Below are positions 34,383 through 43,070 of a DNA stretch of 64,000 nucleotides, piece by piece (positions within the stretch are counted from its first letter, which is position 1; each line of letters opens with the position of its first letter). The position numbers and the translations under genes were made by a program. The DNA comes from Vagococcus elongatus (lineage in GTDB: Bacteria > Bacillota > Bacilli > Lactobacillales > Vagococcaceae). The stretch is taken from contig NZ_NGKA01000003.1 of assembly GCF_003987645.1 (NCBI RefSeq), positions 1 to 64,000 on the forward strand. Direction: 5' to 3'. The notes under the pieces are model-generated. The model was given only the letters and a program-made list of their open reading frames with translations, was not told the origin of the DNA and ran no database searches.

Positions 34383-34423
34383 CACTGCCGGATTTTCTGC
34401 GAACAATTCGGCAGTGTTTTTTT
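34383..34423 (+). terminator. Terminator between the oppA-like gene and pepT
   Basis: CACTGCCG (34383-34390) pairs with CGGCAGTG (34409-34416), 18-base loop and seven T. Confidence 0.8.
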
Positions 34424-34440
34424 AAAAAGGAGACGATAAA

Positions 34441-35673
34441 GTGGCAGAATCAATGCTGGAGCGATTTATTCGTTATGTAAAAATAAATACCCGTTCAGAT
34501 GCAAAGAGTCAGACTGTGCCCTCCACCGCAAGTCAAGTTGCTTTCGCAAAAATGCTAGCTGAAGATTTAAAGCAGTTGGGTCTGTCTGAAGTAGAGTACT
34601 TGGAAAAAAATGGGTTTGTTGTGGCAACCTTGCCTTCTAATCTTTCGAAAAGTATCCCAACGATAGGTTTCATTGCTCATATTGATACGGCAGATTACCG
34701 GGCAGAAAATATTTCTCCTCAAGTACATGAGAATTATGATGGTAGAGATATTTTATTGAATGAGGCAGAAGGACTTTCTTTAACTGTGTCAGATTTTCCT
34801 CAGTTAAAAAATTATAAAGGGCAGACCTTGATTACCACTGACGGCACTACCTTGCTGGGGGCGGATGATAAAGCCGGAATTGTGGAAATTTTGGCAGCCA
34901 TGGAATATTTTTTGTCACACCCAGAAGTCCCTCACGGCGAAATTCGTTTGGCTTTCGGGCCTGATGAGGAAATCGGACGGGGTGCAGATTTGTTTGATGC
35001 CCCCCATTTCCGTGCAGCCTATGCTTACACTGTGGACAGCGGAACGGTGGGGCGCTTTGAATACGCAACCTTTAATGCTTCCCAAGCTACCATCACGATT
35101 GAAGGAATCAGTGTCCATCCCGGCACCGCCAAAGACAGCATGGTCCATGCGGGACGTTTGGCAACAGAGTTTGATCGTTCCTTGCCTAGCGAAGAAGTGC
35201 CTGAGAAAACAGAAGGTTACGAAGGCTTTTATATGTTGGCACATATTTCTGGCTCGGTCGACTCAGCCACCTTAGTTTATATTATCCGCGATCATGATAG
35301 AAGTAAATTTCAGGAGCGCAAAGAAGTGATTGAAAAGCTGGTTTCAAGTTTTAATCAGCGTTTTGATCGGCCTAGACTCAGACTGGAATTTTCAGATCAG
35401 TACTATAATATGGGCGAAATTATTGAAAAAAATCCTTACCCAGTGACATTGGCAAAAAAAGCCATGAATAATCTGGGAATCGAACCTATCATTGAACCTT
35501 TCAGAGGTGGGACGGATGGCTCTAAAATATCATTTATGGGCATTCCTACGCCCAATCTCTTCACTGGCGGAGAGAATTTTCACGGCCAATTTGAATTTAT
35601 TTCTTTGCAGTCCATGGAAGCTGCTAGAGATACGATTATCGAAATCATTTGTGAACACAGTGAAAACGGTTAA
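34441..35673 (+). CDS. pepT: Peptidase T (tripeptide aminopeptidase)
   Basis: Cytosolic di-zinc M20 peptidase releasing the N-terminal residue of tripeptides. 410 residues with all ligands visible: FIAHIDTAD (His, Asp), GTTLLGADDKAG (bridging Asp), GPDEEIGRGAD (catalytic Glu pair), YTVDSG (Asp) and GGENFHGQFEF (His). The GTG start at 34441 has AAAAGGAG upstream. It sits 78 bases after a peptide-binding lipoprotein, and the two may share transcripts that pass the terminator: peptide uptake followed by peptide hydrolysis. Confidence 0.94.
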   Translation: MAESMLERFIRYVKINTRSDAKSQTVPSTASQVAFAKMLAEDLKQLGLSEVEYLEKNGFVVATLPSNLSKSIPTIGFIAHIDTADYRAENISPQVHENYDGRDILLNEAEGLSLTVSDFPQLKNYKGQTLITTDGTTLLGADDKAGIVEILAAMEYFLSHPEVPHGEIRLAFGPDEEIGRGADLFDAPHFRAAYAYTVDSGTVGRFEYATFNASQATITIEGISVHPGTAKDSMVHAGRLATEFDRSLPSEEVPEKTEGYEGFYMLAHISGSVDSATLVYIIRDHDRSKFQERKEVIEKLVSSFNQRFDRPRLRLEFSDQYYNMGEIIEKNPYPVTLAKKAMNNLGIEPIIEPFRGGTDGSKISFMGIPTPNLFTGGENFHGQFEFISLQSMEAARDTIIEIICEHSENG

Positions 35674-35683
35674 ACAATGTGCT

Positions 35684-35726
35684 AAAAACAGCAGTCTCTG
35701 ACTCAATGTCAGGTGCTGCTGTTTTT
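35684..35726 (+). terminator. Terminator after pepT
   Basis: AAAAACAGCAG (35684-35694) pairs with the CTGCTGTTTTT ending at 35726, with an inner CTGA/TCAG pairing; T tract. Confidence 0.8.
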
Positions 35727-35883
35727 GCTCGTATATAAATATTGGCTAATGTGTCTAAAGAGACATCATTAATCGGAGATACCAAACAATTTTTTTGTGT
35801 AAGAGAAACTTTTTTTATGTAACCGTTTTTCACTTGTTGCTATTTTATAAAATTAAGAGATAATAGAAGTATCCGATTTTACA

Positions 35884-35998
35884 ACTTGTATATGGTCAAA
35901 ATAAGGTTGACTGTCTCTACCCGGCACCGTAAATGCTGGACTATAAGTGAAAAAGAGCTGATACTCCCTTTTTTGCTTTGAAAAAGGGCTTTTTTTAT
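35884..35998 (+). promoter_or_regulatory. Purine riboswitch (guanine class) of xpt-pbuX
   Basis: Aptamer: P1 from ACTTGTA (35884-35890) and TATAAGT (35942-35948); P2 GTCAA/TTGAC; the conserved junction CTCTACC; P3 CCGGCA/TGCTGG with the CCGTAAA loop; and J3/1 CTAT. The specificity base at 35941 is C, which selects guanine or hypoxanthine rather than adenine. The expression platform is the terminator CCCTTTTT/AAAAAGGG (35966-35988) with a T run to 35998. Guanine would switch the operon off. Confidence 0.93.
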
Positions 35999-36053
35999 TT
36001 TTGACCGTTATTTGAATTGGAGAATAGAACGAAAAGAGGAAAGGGAGAAATAC

Positions 36054-36635
36054 ATGAAAGAATTAGTGAACAGAATAGAAAAGGATGGTCGAATACTAGG
36101 TGAAGATGTTCTAAAAGTTGACAGCTTTTTGACTCATCAAGTCGATCCTTTATTAATAAAACAGGTTGGTTATCGTTTTGCTTCTCATTTTGCTGAGGCA
36201 AAAGTTTCTAAAATTGTCACACTGGAAACATCTGGCATCGCTCCGGCAGTTTTTGCAGCGGAAAAATTAGGTGTTCCTTTGATTATCGCAAGGAAATCCA
36301 AGAGTTTGACTATGAAAGAGGAATTATTGACGTCTTCTGTCTACTCTTTTACTAAGCAAGAAACGAATCAAATTTCTATTTCCAGCAAGTTTTTATCTAA
36401 AGAAGATCACGTGCTGATCATTGACGACTTTTTGGCTAACGGTCAGGCGGCTAAAGGGCTGATAGAACTTTGCTCTCAAGCTGGGGCGACTGTGGAAGCT
36501 GTGGGCATCGTAATAGAAAAATCATTCCAAGAAGGACGGCAGTTGATTGAAGATATGGGCACCAATGTTGTCTCCTTGGCACGGATTGCCTCGTTAGGTG
36601 ATGGGGCGATCAGTTTTCTGGAAGGAGATGCCTAA
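36054..36635 (+). CDS. xpt: Xanthine phosphoribosyltransferase
   Basis: Converts xanthine and PRPP to XMP in purine salvage. 193 residues. N-terminal [25 protein letters not shown] (in two parts: [12 protein letters not shown] and [18 protein letters not shown]) is that of Xpt, and the PRPP-binding loop is [16 protein letters not shown]. The ATG at 36054 has AAAGGGAG upstream and gives the standard length; the frame is open to 36012. It is followed two bases after its stop by the permease and lies behind a guanine riboswitch. Confidence 0.95.
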   Translation: MKELVNRIEKDGRILGEDVLKVDSFLTHQVDPLLIKQVGYRFASHFAEAKVSKIVTLETSGIAPAVFAAEKLGVPLIIARKSKSLTMKEELLTSSVYSFTKQETNQISISSKFLSKEDHVLIIDDFLANGQAAKGLIELCSQAGATVEAVGIVIEKSFQEGRQLIEDMGTNVVSLARIASLGDGAISFLEGDA

Positions 36636-36637
36636 TC

Positions 36638-37960
36638 ATGACAGAAAATAAAACTCCAGCCGTGGAAAAAACAACCAATGACGTCACAACAGCTCAAGCA
36701 GCTGTTCTAGGGCTCCAACATTTATTAGCCATGTATGCCGGAGCCGTAGCAGTACCATTATTAATCGGGCAGGCGCTGAATTTCACTTCGGAACAAATGA
36801 CTTATTTGATTTCTATTGATATATTTATGTGCGGAGTTGCCACGCTTTTACAATTAGTGGTGACTAAATATTTTGGTATTGGGTTGCCAGTGGTTTTAGG
36901 GTGTGCGATTCAAGCAGTTGCGCCACTTATTATGATTGGCAGCAACAAAGGTATCGGCGCGATGTATGGTTCGATAATCGCAGCTGGTGTAGTTATCGTG
37001 CTAATCGCCGGAATGTTTTCAAAAGTGAAAAAATTATTTCCTCCGCTAGTGACCGGTACTGTAATCACAACCATCGGATTGACGTTGATTCCTGTGGCAA
37101 TCGAAAAAATGGGCGGCGGTTCGGCGGCGAGTAAAGAGTTTGGCAGTCTGGAGAATTTAGGTCTCGCCTTTTTCACTATCATTTTGATTTTGTTGACACA
37201 AATTTTAGGCAAAGGATTCGTTCAGTCGATTTCCGTTTTAGTTGGTCTGGTAGGAGGGACACTTCTAGCCGTGGCAATGGGGATGGTCTCCTTTGACATT
37301 ATTCATGAGGCACAGTGGGTACATATCCCTCAGCCATTTTATTTCGGCAAACCGATTTTCGATATTTCCTCCATTATTTTGATGGTGATTATTTCTATTG
37401 TAAGCATGGTGGAATCCACAGGGGTCTATTTTGCTTTAGGAGACATTACAGGAAAACATATTGGAGAAGAAGAACTGAAACGAGGGTATCGTGCTGAAGG
37501 GTTAGCGGTCATTCTTGGCGGTATATTCAATACTTTCCCCTACACCGGTTTTTCTCAAAATGTGGGATTGGTGCAGTTGTCAGGTATCAAAACTCGTAAG
37601 CCGGTATTTTTCTCGGCAGCATTTTTAATCACTTTAGGATTATTGCCAAAAATCGGGGCAATGGCTCAGATGATTCCCGAGCCAGTTCTAGGGGGAGGCA
37701 TGCTGGTAATGTTTGGCATGGTTGCTGTCCAAGGGATGCGTATGTTAGCAAAAGTTGATTTTAACAATGATAAGAATTTGTTGATCGTAGCAGTATCTAT
37801 CGGATTTGGCTTAGGTTTTGCCATTATGCCGGAATTATTTCAAAAGATGCCAGAAACTATCAGTATGTTTGCAGGAAATGGCATCGTTATGAGCAGTTTG
37901 ATAGCTATTGTTTTAAATGTCAGCTTGAATGGCTTATCTGCAGGTGAAGAAACAGCATAG
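36638..37960 (+). CDS. pbuX: Xanthine permease (NCS2 family)
   Basis: 440-residue membrane transporter of the nucleobase-cation symport-2 family with 12-14 helices. Family marks: LGLQHLLAMYAGAVAVPLLI near the N-terminus, SMVESTGVYFALGD with the substrate-binding Glu, and the FNTFPYTGFSQNVGLVQLSG segment. It imports xanthine (or related oxopurines) for Xpt, with which it is co-transcribed. Length and order match Bacillus xpt-pbuX. Confidence 0.94.
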   Translation: MTENKTPAVEKTTNDVTTAQAAVLGLQHLLAMYAGAVAVPLLIGQALNFTSEQMTYLISIDIFMCGVATLLQLVVTKYFGIGLPVVLGCAIQAVAPLIMIGSNKGIGAMYGSIIAAGVVIVLIAGMFSKVKKLFPPLVTGTVITTIGLTLIPVAIEKMGGGSAASKEFGSLENLGLAFFTIILILLTQILGKGFVQSISVLVGLVGGTLLAVAMGMVSFDIIHEAQWVHIPQPFYFGKPIFDISSIILMVIISIVSMVESTGVYFALGDITGKHIGEEELKRGYRAEGLAVILGGIFNTFPYTGFSQNVGLVQLSGIKTRKPVFFSAAFLITLGLLPKIGAMAQMIPEPVLGGGMLVMFGMVAVQGMRMLAKVDFNNDKNLLIVAVSIGFGLGFAIMPELFQKMPETISMFAGNGIVMSSLIAIVLNVSLNGLSAGEETA

Positions 37961-37982
37961 AGCACATAAATAAAAATTAGGG

Positions 37983-38010
37983 AAACGTCGTCTTTAGATG
38001 ACGTTTTTTT
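37983..38010 (+). terminator. Terminator after pbuX
   Basis: AAACGTCGTC (37983-37992) pairs with GATGACGTTT (37997-38006), one G-U pair, with T run. Confidence 0.85.
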
Positions 38011-38194
38011 GGCTAATAGGGAAGTATGGCATTTAAGATTGAGATAGCGTTTGTCACTTTCTTGTTAAATACTATCATGAATTAATAATTTTTAAATAAA
38101 TTTTATTCTATCTTATTAAAGTTCATTTTATTTTTACTATACTAGCATTAGAATATCCAAAAATTTTCATTTTATTGGGAGGGATGAATCAAAA

Positions 38195-39697
38195 TGAAAG
38201 AGGATAAGTCCACTTTAAGAATAAAAAAATTAATAAAGTTTTACTAGTGTTCATTTTAAGTGTCTATTTCTTTTTTATGTATCGGTTATCTGAATTGTGT
38301 CAGTTCGGAGGTCTCTCTAGTCATTTATTTATCCTCATTTCTTTATTTACTATTCTTGTTGTGGGGGGGGTTAGTTTATGTTTATTTAAAGATTAAATTT
38401 TTTAACAAAGGAGAGCAAAAGCGTGGAAGTCCTCGTTTCTTTTATGTAATGATAATTAGCTTTATTTTGACCACTTTTTTTTTGGGAGGAAAAATTGTTA
38501 TTTCTGCTATTCCTTATAATGGGGCTTTATCGTGGAAACTAGAAGCATTCTTTCGTAAAAAAGAGGTTCCGATGACAGACCCTTATTTTTTTAAAGAGGG
38601 TCTCAATGGGATTATAAAAGATTTAGATAAAAGTTTAGATTTACCTGATAAATTATATATAGTAGATGATTTTTCTATTCAAATGGACGAAAATGGTAAG
38701 ATTAAAAAAATTAATTCTTTTTTGTATGGAAGAGATGAGAAAGAACAAAAAAAGACTTTCCTTATTAGTTATGATGTCTCTAAAAACAAAAATCAAATGG
38801 AGGTTTGGTTAGATTATGAGACGAATTCTGATTGATGAAGATAAAGTTCTTGAACCAATGGGGAAGATTTTAAAAAAGCCGATTTCCAAAAAAGAATAGA
38901 AAATTGGTCTATGCAGTTTGGAGCTGCAACGTATGAGATTTTATATTATGGTAAAAGAAACTTTGATACACCTGAAGGTTTAGTATCTATTTATAAAGAG
39001 GGCATTAATAATGAACCTATTACCCTTTTATATGGAGGTTCAGTGACTGGATTTGAAGTTTCGGTACATATTCCAGCAAAAAATGAAATAACGCCTGTGA
39101 GATATATTATGGAACCCGAGTTTATCTCTCAGGAAACGACCAATGAGCAAAGAGTCAAAGTACAAGAAAACGAAGCGAAATTAGCAGAGAGATGGACGAC
39201 AGATATTAGCAATGGCACTGTAAATTTTTTCTTAAAAGATAACCATAATTTTGGCTGGCAACTTGAGGTAGTTGATGCGGCACTTGGTACAAGATATTAC
39301 CAACTCAATCAAACTAGAGACGGGGGGGGAAACTTGGACAATCAAAAATGACAATCCTTTTTCAGGAACAGGGGGCGTAGCAATCGGTATCGAATTTTTT
39401 GATTCAAGCTATGGATATATTGGTATTTCGGGAGCTTCTGGCAATAAATCTAAAATTTGGCTCACTAGAGACGGCGGTGAAAGCTTTACAGAAATACAAC
39501 TGCCTATGGAAGCAGTCGATAAATTACCAGCAGAAGGAGAAAAGTATGGCTTATCAATAGAAGATTATCAATATCTTAGTATGCCGGAATATGATAATAA
39601 AAGTTTAACTATTAAAGTTATGACAAACTCTGAAGAGGATACAGGTATTCTGTTTGAATCATTGGATAAAGGAGCAAGTTGGAAATTAAAGAATTAG
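38195..39697 (+). pseudogene. Broken gene for a membrane protein with a BNR-repeat (WD40/YVTN-like) domain
   Basis: One ancestral frame can be rebuilt through five single-base indels. ATG 38195 follows GGGAGGG and starts MKEDKSTLR. A missing base near 38221 leads into VLLVFILSVYFFFMYRL (first helix). A G8 tract (38363-38370), read as G7, joins it to GGLVYVYLKIKFFNKGEQ and a second helix (IISFILTTFFLGGKIV). Two compensating indels lie near 38828 and 38858. A second G8 tract (39322-39329), read as G7, restores TRDGGETWTIKND, a classic BNR repeat, and a second one is LTRDGGESFTEI. The soluble C-terminal part thus looks like a beta-propeller fragment. Rebuilt length is about 500 residues. Function unknown. 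Confidence 0.75.
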
Positions 39698-39949
39698 GTT
39701 ATCAGTCCTTCTGACATTGAGAATAAATTCCTCATCAAGTTTAATCCAACAATAAGGAATGAAAATATTACAAATAAAGAATAATAGAAAAATGTCATTT
39801 CTGTGTCAAACTCGTTAAAGCCAAGCAATGACCATATACTTAATAATCGGTATTTCCTCATTCCCTATATTAAAATTTATAACCGTGTTCGGCTGTTTCT
39901 GGCTTGACTCTTTGATAGAATGATAGTAACGAAACTGGAGATGATGACA

Positions 39950-40498
39950 TTGGACAGAGAGGCATTTATATCACTGATAATAGCCGACCGGGATATTCTG
40001 ACGCTACTGGAAATTATTGAAACACTGGACTTGCCACAAGTCTGCCTTTGTGCAGGAACGATTCGCACTCATGTTTGGGATACCTTATCAGGGAAAACAA
40101 GCAATTATGCAGGAGATGTAGATATTGCATTTTTCGACCCGTCTGCTACCCAAAACGAAACTGCGGTGATTGAAGAATTTTTGAAAAAAAATCATCCTCA
40201 ATTTGATTGGGAAGTGAAAAATCAAGCGCACATGCATTTGTCTAACGATGCTTCAGAGCCTTATGGTGGCGTAGTTGATGCATTGGGGAAATTTCCGGAG
40301 ACATGCACTGCTGTAGGTATCTATAAAACTCAGGATGAGTTTAAATTGCTTGCACCCCATGGCATCGAAGATATTTTAAATTTTGTGGTGCGGCCGACGC
40401 CTTATTTTCTGAAATCTCCACAAAGAATGAAGAAGTATTATCAAAGGCAAGAAAAGAAACAGTGGCACAAATATTGGGAGAGAATACAGTACCGATAA
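39950..40498 (+). CDS. Nucleotidyltransferase family protein (DUF925/NTP_transf_6)
   Basis: About 182 residues. The core LCAGTIRTHVWDTLSG then AGDVDIAFFDPS is the pattern of this uncharacterised nucleotidyltransferase-like family (the DVD pair would bind metal), followed by WEVKNQAHMHL and HGIEDILNFVVRPTP, also conserved. The preferred start is TTG 39950, nine bases after GGAG; ATG 39920, 39941 and 39944 are alternatives lying in or before that site. No partner gene or antitoxin is next to it. Function unknown. Confidence 0.78.
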   Translation: MDREAFISLIIADRDILTLLEIIETLDLPQVCLCAGTIRTHVWDTLSGKTSNYAGDVDIAFFDPSATQNETAVIEEFLKKNHPQFDWEVKNQAHMHLSNDASEPYGGVVDALGKFPETCTAVGIYKTQDEFKLLAPHGIEDILNFVVRPTPYFLKSPQRMKKYYQRQEKKQWHKYWERIQYR

Positions 40499-40530
40499 AA
40501 ATTGCCTGTTTAGTTTTCGTAGGCAGCGCT

Positions 40531-40550
40531 TAGTATCGAAAGGTATACTA
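40531..40550. promoter_or_regulatory. Inverted repeat at the ada promoter
   Basis: TAGTAT-N8-ATACTA (40531-40536, 40545-40550) overlaps a TATACT -10-like box just before ada. It is a candidate site for Ada autoregulation. Confidence 0.4.
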
Positions 40551-40577
40551 GAGAAAATGACAAAGGAGATTTTTCCG

Positions 40578-41645
40578 ATGGGGATCAGTGAAAAAAAACA
40601 AAAAGAGTATTATCAGGCTTTTTTGAATCGGGATAGCACTTATGATGGCATCTTTTTTATAGGAATCAAAACTACAGGCATCTTTTGTCATGCCACTTGT
40701 TCTGCACGAAAACCGAAATTTGAGAATTGTGATTTTTTCAACGATGCGGAGTCCGCATTGATTGCAGGGTACCGTCCATGCAAAAAATGTCTTCCTCTAT
40801 CCTTTCCGGGAGAAATGCCCGAAGAGGTCCGCGTAATGGTGGAAGCAGTGGAGCAAGAGCCGGAAAAACGGTGGACTGAAAAAGATTTTGAAGCTTTGGG
40901 GATGCATTCAGCCACGGCAAGAAGGAAATTCAAACAGTTTTACGGAATGACTTTTGTTCAATATGCCCGTTCGAGACGTATGGGACTGGCATTTTCAGCT
41001 ATCAGAAAAGGGCAAAAGGTGATTGATAATCAATTAGAGGCAGGGTACGAATCTTCAAGCGGATTTCATGATGCGTTTACTAAAATTATGGGAGATGTGC
41101 CTAGCAAAGCCAAAGATTTACGTATTTTGTTTGCCGATTGGTTCAATACGCCTTTAGGTCCCATGGTCAGTGTCGCAGATGACGATTTTTTATATTTATT
41201 GGAATTTGCGGATAGAAGGGCACTGGAGCGAGAAATAGAACGGCTGAGAAAGCGGATGAAGGTGCGGATTCTTCCCGGTAAAACAAAAATCAGCCAGCAG
41301 ATTGCTGAAGAAATGGGACAGTATTTTACTGGAAATCTACGGACGTTTAAGACACCTCTGTTTCTATCGGGCACTCCCTTTCAACAAAAGGTTTGGCAGG
41401 CATTGACAACAATCCCTTATGGCGAAACAAAAAGTTACAAAGACTTAGCTCAGGCCGTTGGTATTCCCACAGGGTATCGGGCCATCGGGAATGCGAATGG
41501 TGCCAATCAGCTGGCGATTATTATCCCTTGTCATCGGGTAGTAAAGTCAAGCGGAGAGTTGGGCGGTTACGGCGGGAAACCGTACCGTAAAGAATGGCTG
41601 TTAAATTTTGAAAAGGGTGAACTGGATGGAAAAGGTAAGATGTGA
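40578..41645 (+). CDS. ada: Ada: methylation-responsive activator and O6-methylguanine-DNA methyltransferase
   Basis: 355 residues carrying all three Ada parts. The N-terminal zinc domain accepts a methyl group from phosphotriesters, with the four cysteines in IFCHATCSARKP and CKKC. An AraC-like DNA-binding segment is shortened (HSATARRKFKQFYGMTFVQYAR). The C-terminal methyltransferase has the acceptor cysteine in IIPCHRVV. Many Firmicutes split these into AdaA and AdaB, so the full fusion is notable. The start ATG 40578 is nine bases after AAAGGAG. Tag begins inside its 3' end. Confidence 0.93.
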   Translation: MGISEKKQKEYYQAFLNRDSTYDGIFFIGIKTTGIFCHATCSARKPKFENCDFFNDAESALIAGYRPCKKCLPLSFPGEMPEEVRVMVEAVEQEPEKRWTEKDFEALGMHSATARRKFKQFYGMTFVQYARSRRMGLAFSAIRKGQKVIDNQLEAGYESSSGFHDAFTKIMGDVPSKAKDLRILFADWFNTPLGPMVSVADDDFLYLLEFADRRALEREIERLRKRMKVRILPGKTKISQQIAEEMGQYFTGNLRTFKTPLFLSGTPFQQKVWQALTTIPYGETKSYKDLAQAVGIPTGYRAIGNANGANQLAIIIPCHRVVKSSGELGGYGGKPYRKEWLLNFEKGELDGKGKM

Positions 41646-42186
41646 CTGGGCCAATCAAAGCGAGATCGAAAGAATATACCACGATACGCAGTGGGGAAGG
41701 CCTGCCCACGAGGATGGTTATTTATTTGAGATGCTGGTACTGGAATCCATGCAGGCGGGACTGAGTTGGAAAACTATTTTGGATAAACGGGAAGCTTTTA
41801 GAGAAGCTTTTGACCAATTTGATATTGAAAAAGTCAGCCGTTACGATGAAAAAAAGATTGCAGAATTATTATCTAATCCCAAAATTATTCGCAACAAACT
41901 AAAAATACAGGCGGCAGTGAACAATGCGGAAATGTTTCTAAAAATACAAAAAGACCATGGTTCCTTTGACCAGTTTATTTGGTCTTATGTCAATCATCAG
42001 CCTGTTGTAAATAATTTTTATAGCCTCTCGGAGGTGCCAAGCACAACGGAACTGGCGGAGAGAATTACTAAAGACTTAAAGAAAGCCGGGTTTAAATTTA
42101 TTGGACCTACAATCATTTATGCTTATATGCAGAGTATCGGAATGGTCAATGATCATTTACTCACTTGTGAGTTTAGACATTGTTGA
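41626..42186 (+). CDS. tag: DNA-3-methyladenine glycosylase I
   Basis: Removes 3-methyladenine from alkylated DNA. 186 residues from ATG 41626. The zinc site is complete: Cys in VRCDW, His in YHDTQWG, and the C-terminal NDHLLTC (His and Cys). The substrate-pocket residues in HEDGYLFEMLVLESMQAGLSW are conserved. It overlaps ada by 20 bases, so both alkylation-repair functions are induced together. ATG 41608 is in frame but lacks a ribosome site. Confidence 0.95.
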   Translation: MEKVRCDWANQSEIERIYHDTQWGRPAHEDGYLFEMLVLESMQAGLSWKTILDKREAFREAFDQFDIEKVSRYDEKKIAELLSNPKIIRNKLKIQAAVNNAEMFLKIQKDHGSFDQFIWSYVNHQPVVNNFYSLSEVPSTTELAERITKDLKKAGFKFIGPTIIYAYMQSIGMVNDHLLTCEFRHC

Positions 42187-42200
42187 TTTTTTCTCATAAT

Positions 42201-42332
42201 TTGATAAATACAGGGAAAGATGTCAAATCCAACTGGTGCCGATTGGGCGCTGTGAGTGCTATGTGCCCATACTGTGACGGGAAAGCAAACTGTTTTACTG
42301 AATATGAAGAGGTGAAAAATGGCTATTATTGA
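42201..42332 (+). CDS. Candidate small cysteine-containing protein
   Basis: An open frame between tag and the cyclase gene encodes up to 43 residues from TTG 42201, or 23 from ATG 42261. It includes MCPYCDGKANCFTEYEEVK, which has a CxxC plus a further Cys (zinc-knuckle-like). It overlaps the start of the cyclase by 14 bases, suggesting translational coupling, but no good ribosome site is seen. It could be a remnant or chance. Confidence 0.3.
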   Translation: MINTGKDVKSNWCRLGAVSAMCPYCDGKANCFTEYEEVKNGYY

Positions 42333-42933
42333 TATTTCACAACCATTAAATGGGGAGACACCCATTTATCCGGGGGATGAGCCTTTAATTTTATATGAAC
42401 AGCAGACAGTTGAAAGGGATGGATACAGTACCTTTTTCTTGTCTTCTAATTTACATGCGGGCACCCATCTCGATGTCCCCATGCATTTGATTAAAGATGA
42501 GCGAACTGTGGCAGATTTTCCGTTGGAGCAGTTTATGGGAGAAGGGGTGCTGCTGGATGTTAGAGGAGAGGCGGTCATTGACTATCAAGTTGCCTATGAA
42601 GAGCTGATTCAGCCACAAGCTATCGTGTTGCTTTACACGGGACATGATACTTTTTATTACCAGTCAGATTATTTTACAGACCACCCTACGGTAAGTGAAG
42701 AGCTGGCGGACTTTTTTGTCAGAAAGGAAATCAAGATGCTGGGGATGGATATGCCTTCACCCGATTATCACCCGTTTGAGATTCATCAACGATTGTTCCA
42801 AGCGGATATTCCGTTGTTGGAAAATTTAACCAATTTGGAAAAATTACTGGCAGTCAACAATTTTCAAGTAATGGCATTGCCCCTTAAAATCGAAGCAGAA
42901 GCAAGTTTTGTCCGGGCGGTCTGCTTAACATAG
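42319..42933 (+). CDS. Cyclase family protein (kynurenine formamidase-like metal hydrolase)
   Basis: 204 residues with the family zinc/manganese motif HAGTHLDVPMH at about residue 51 and the usual flanks (DISQPLNGETPIYPGDEP at the start, MLGMDMPSPD near residue 140). Members hydrolyse formyl-kynurenine or other cyclic and amide substrates. No tryptophan catabolism genes are near, so the substrate is open. It starts behind GAAGAGGTG. Confidence 0.86.
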   Translation: MAIIDISQPLNGETPIYPGDEPLILYEQQTVERDGYSTFFLSSNLHAGTHLDVPMHLIKDERTVADFPLEQFMGEGVLLDVRGEAVIDYQVAYEELIQPQAIVLLYTGHDTFYYQSDYFTDHPTVSEELADFFVRKEIKMLGMDMPSPDYHPFEIHQRLFQADIPLLENLTNLEKLLAVNNFQVMALPLKIEAEASFVRAVCLT

Positions 42934-42942
42934 AAAAAACAG

Positions 42943-42975
42943 AAAAACATGCAGCCGCTGGTTTGCATGTTTTTT
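42943..42975 (+). terminator. Terminator after the cyclase gene
   Basis: AAAAACATGCA (42943-42953) pairs with TGCATGTTTTT (42964-42974); T tract. Confidence 0.88.
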
Positions 42976-43070
42976 CATGTCTGTATGAAAAAATTGGCAA
43001 AAATAAAATTGGTTTGTTTATTATACTCTAGTCTGAATATAAAAATAATGAGATAAAGGAAGTGATAAAC

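Noticed and set aside
34865-35275. Plus-strand open frame of 136 codons
   Set aside because: Lies wholly inside pepT in another frame; pepT has all catalytic residues.
38363-39329. Firm claim of phase variation by the two G8 tracts
   Set aside because: Three further indels in the same gene make simple decay or sequencing error at least as likely; kept only as a finding to check.
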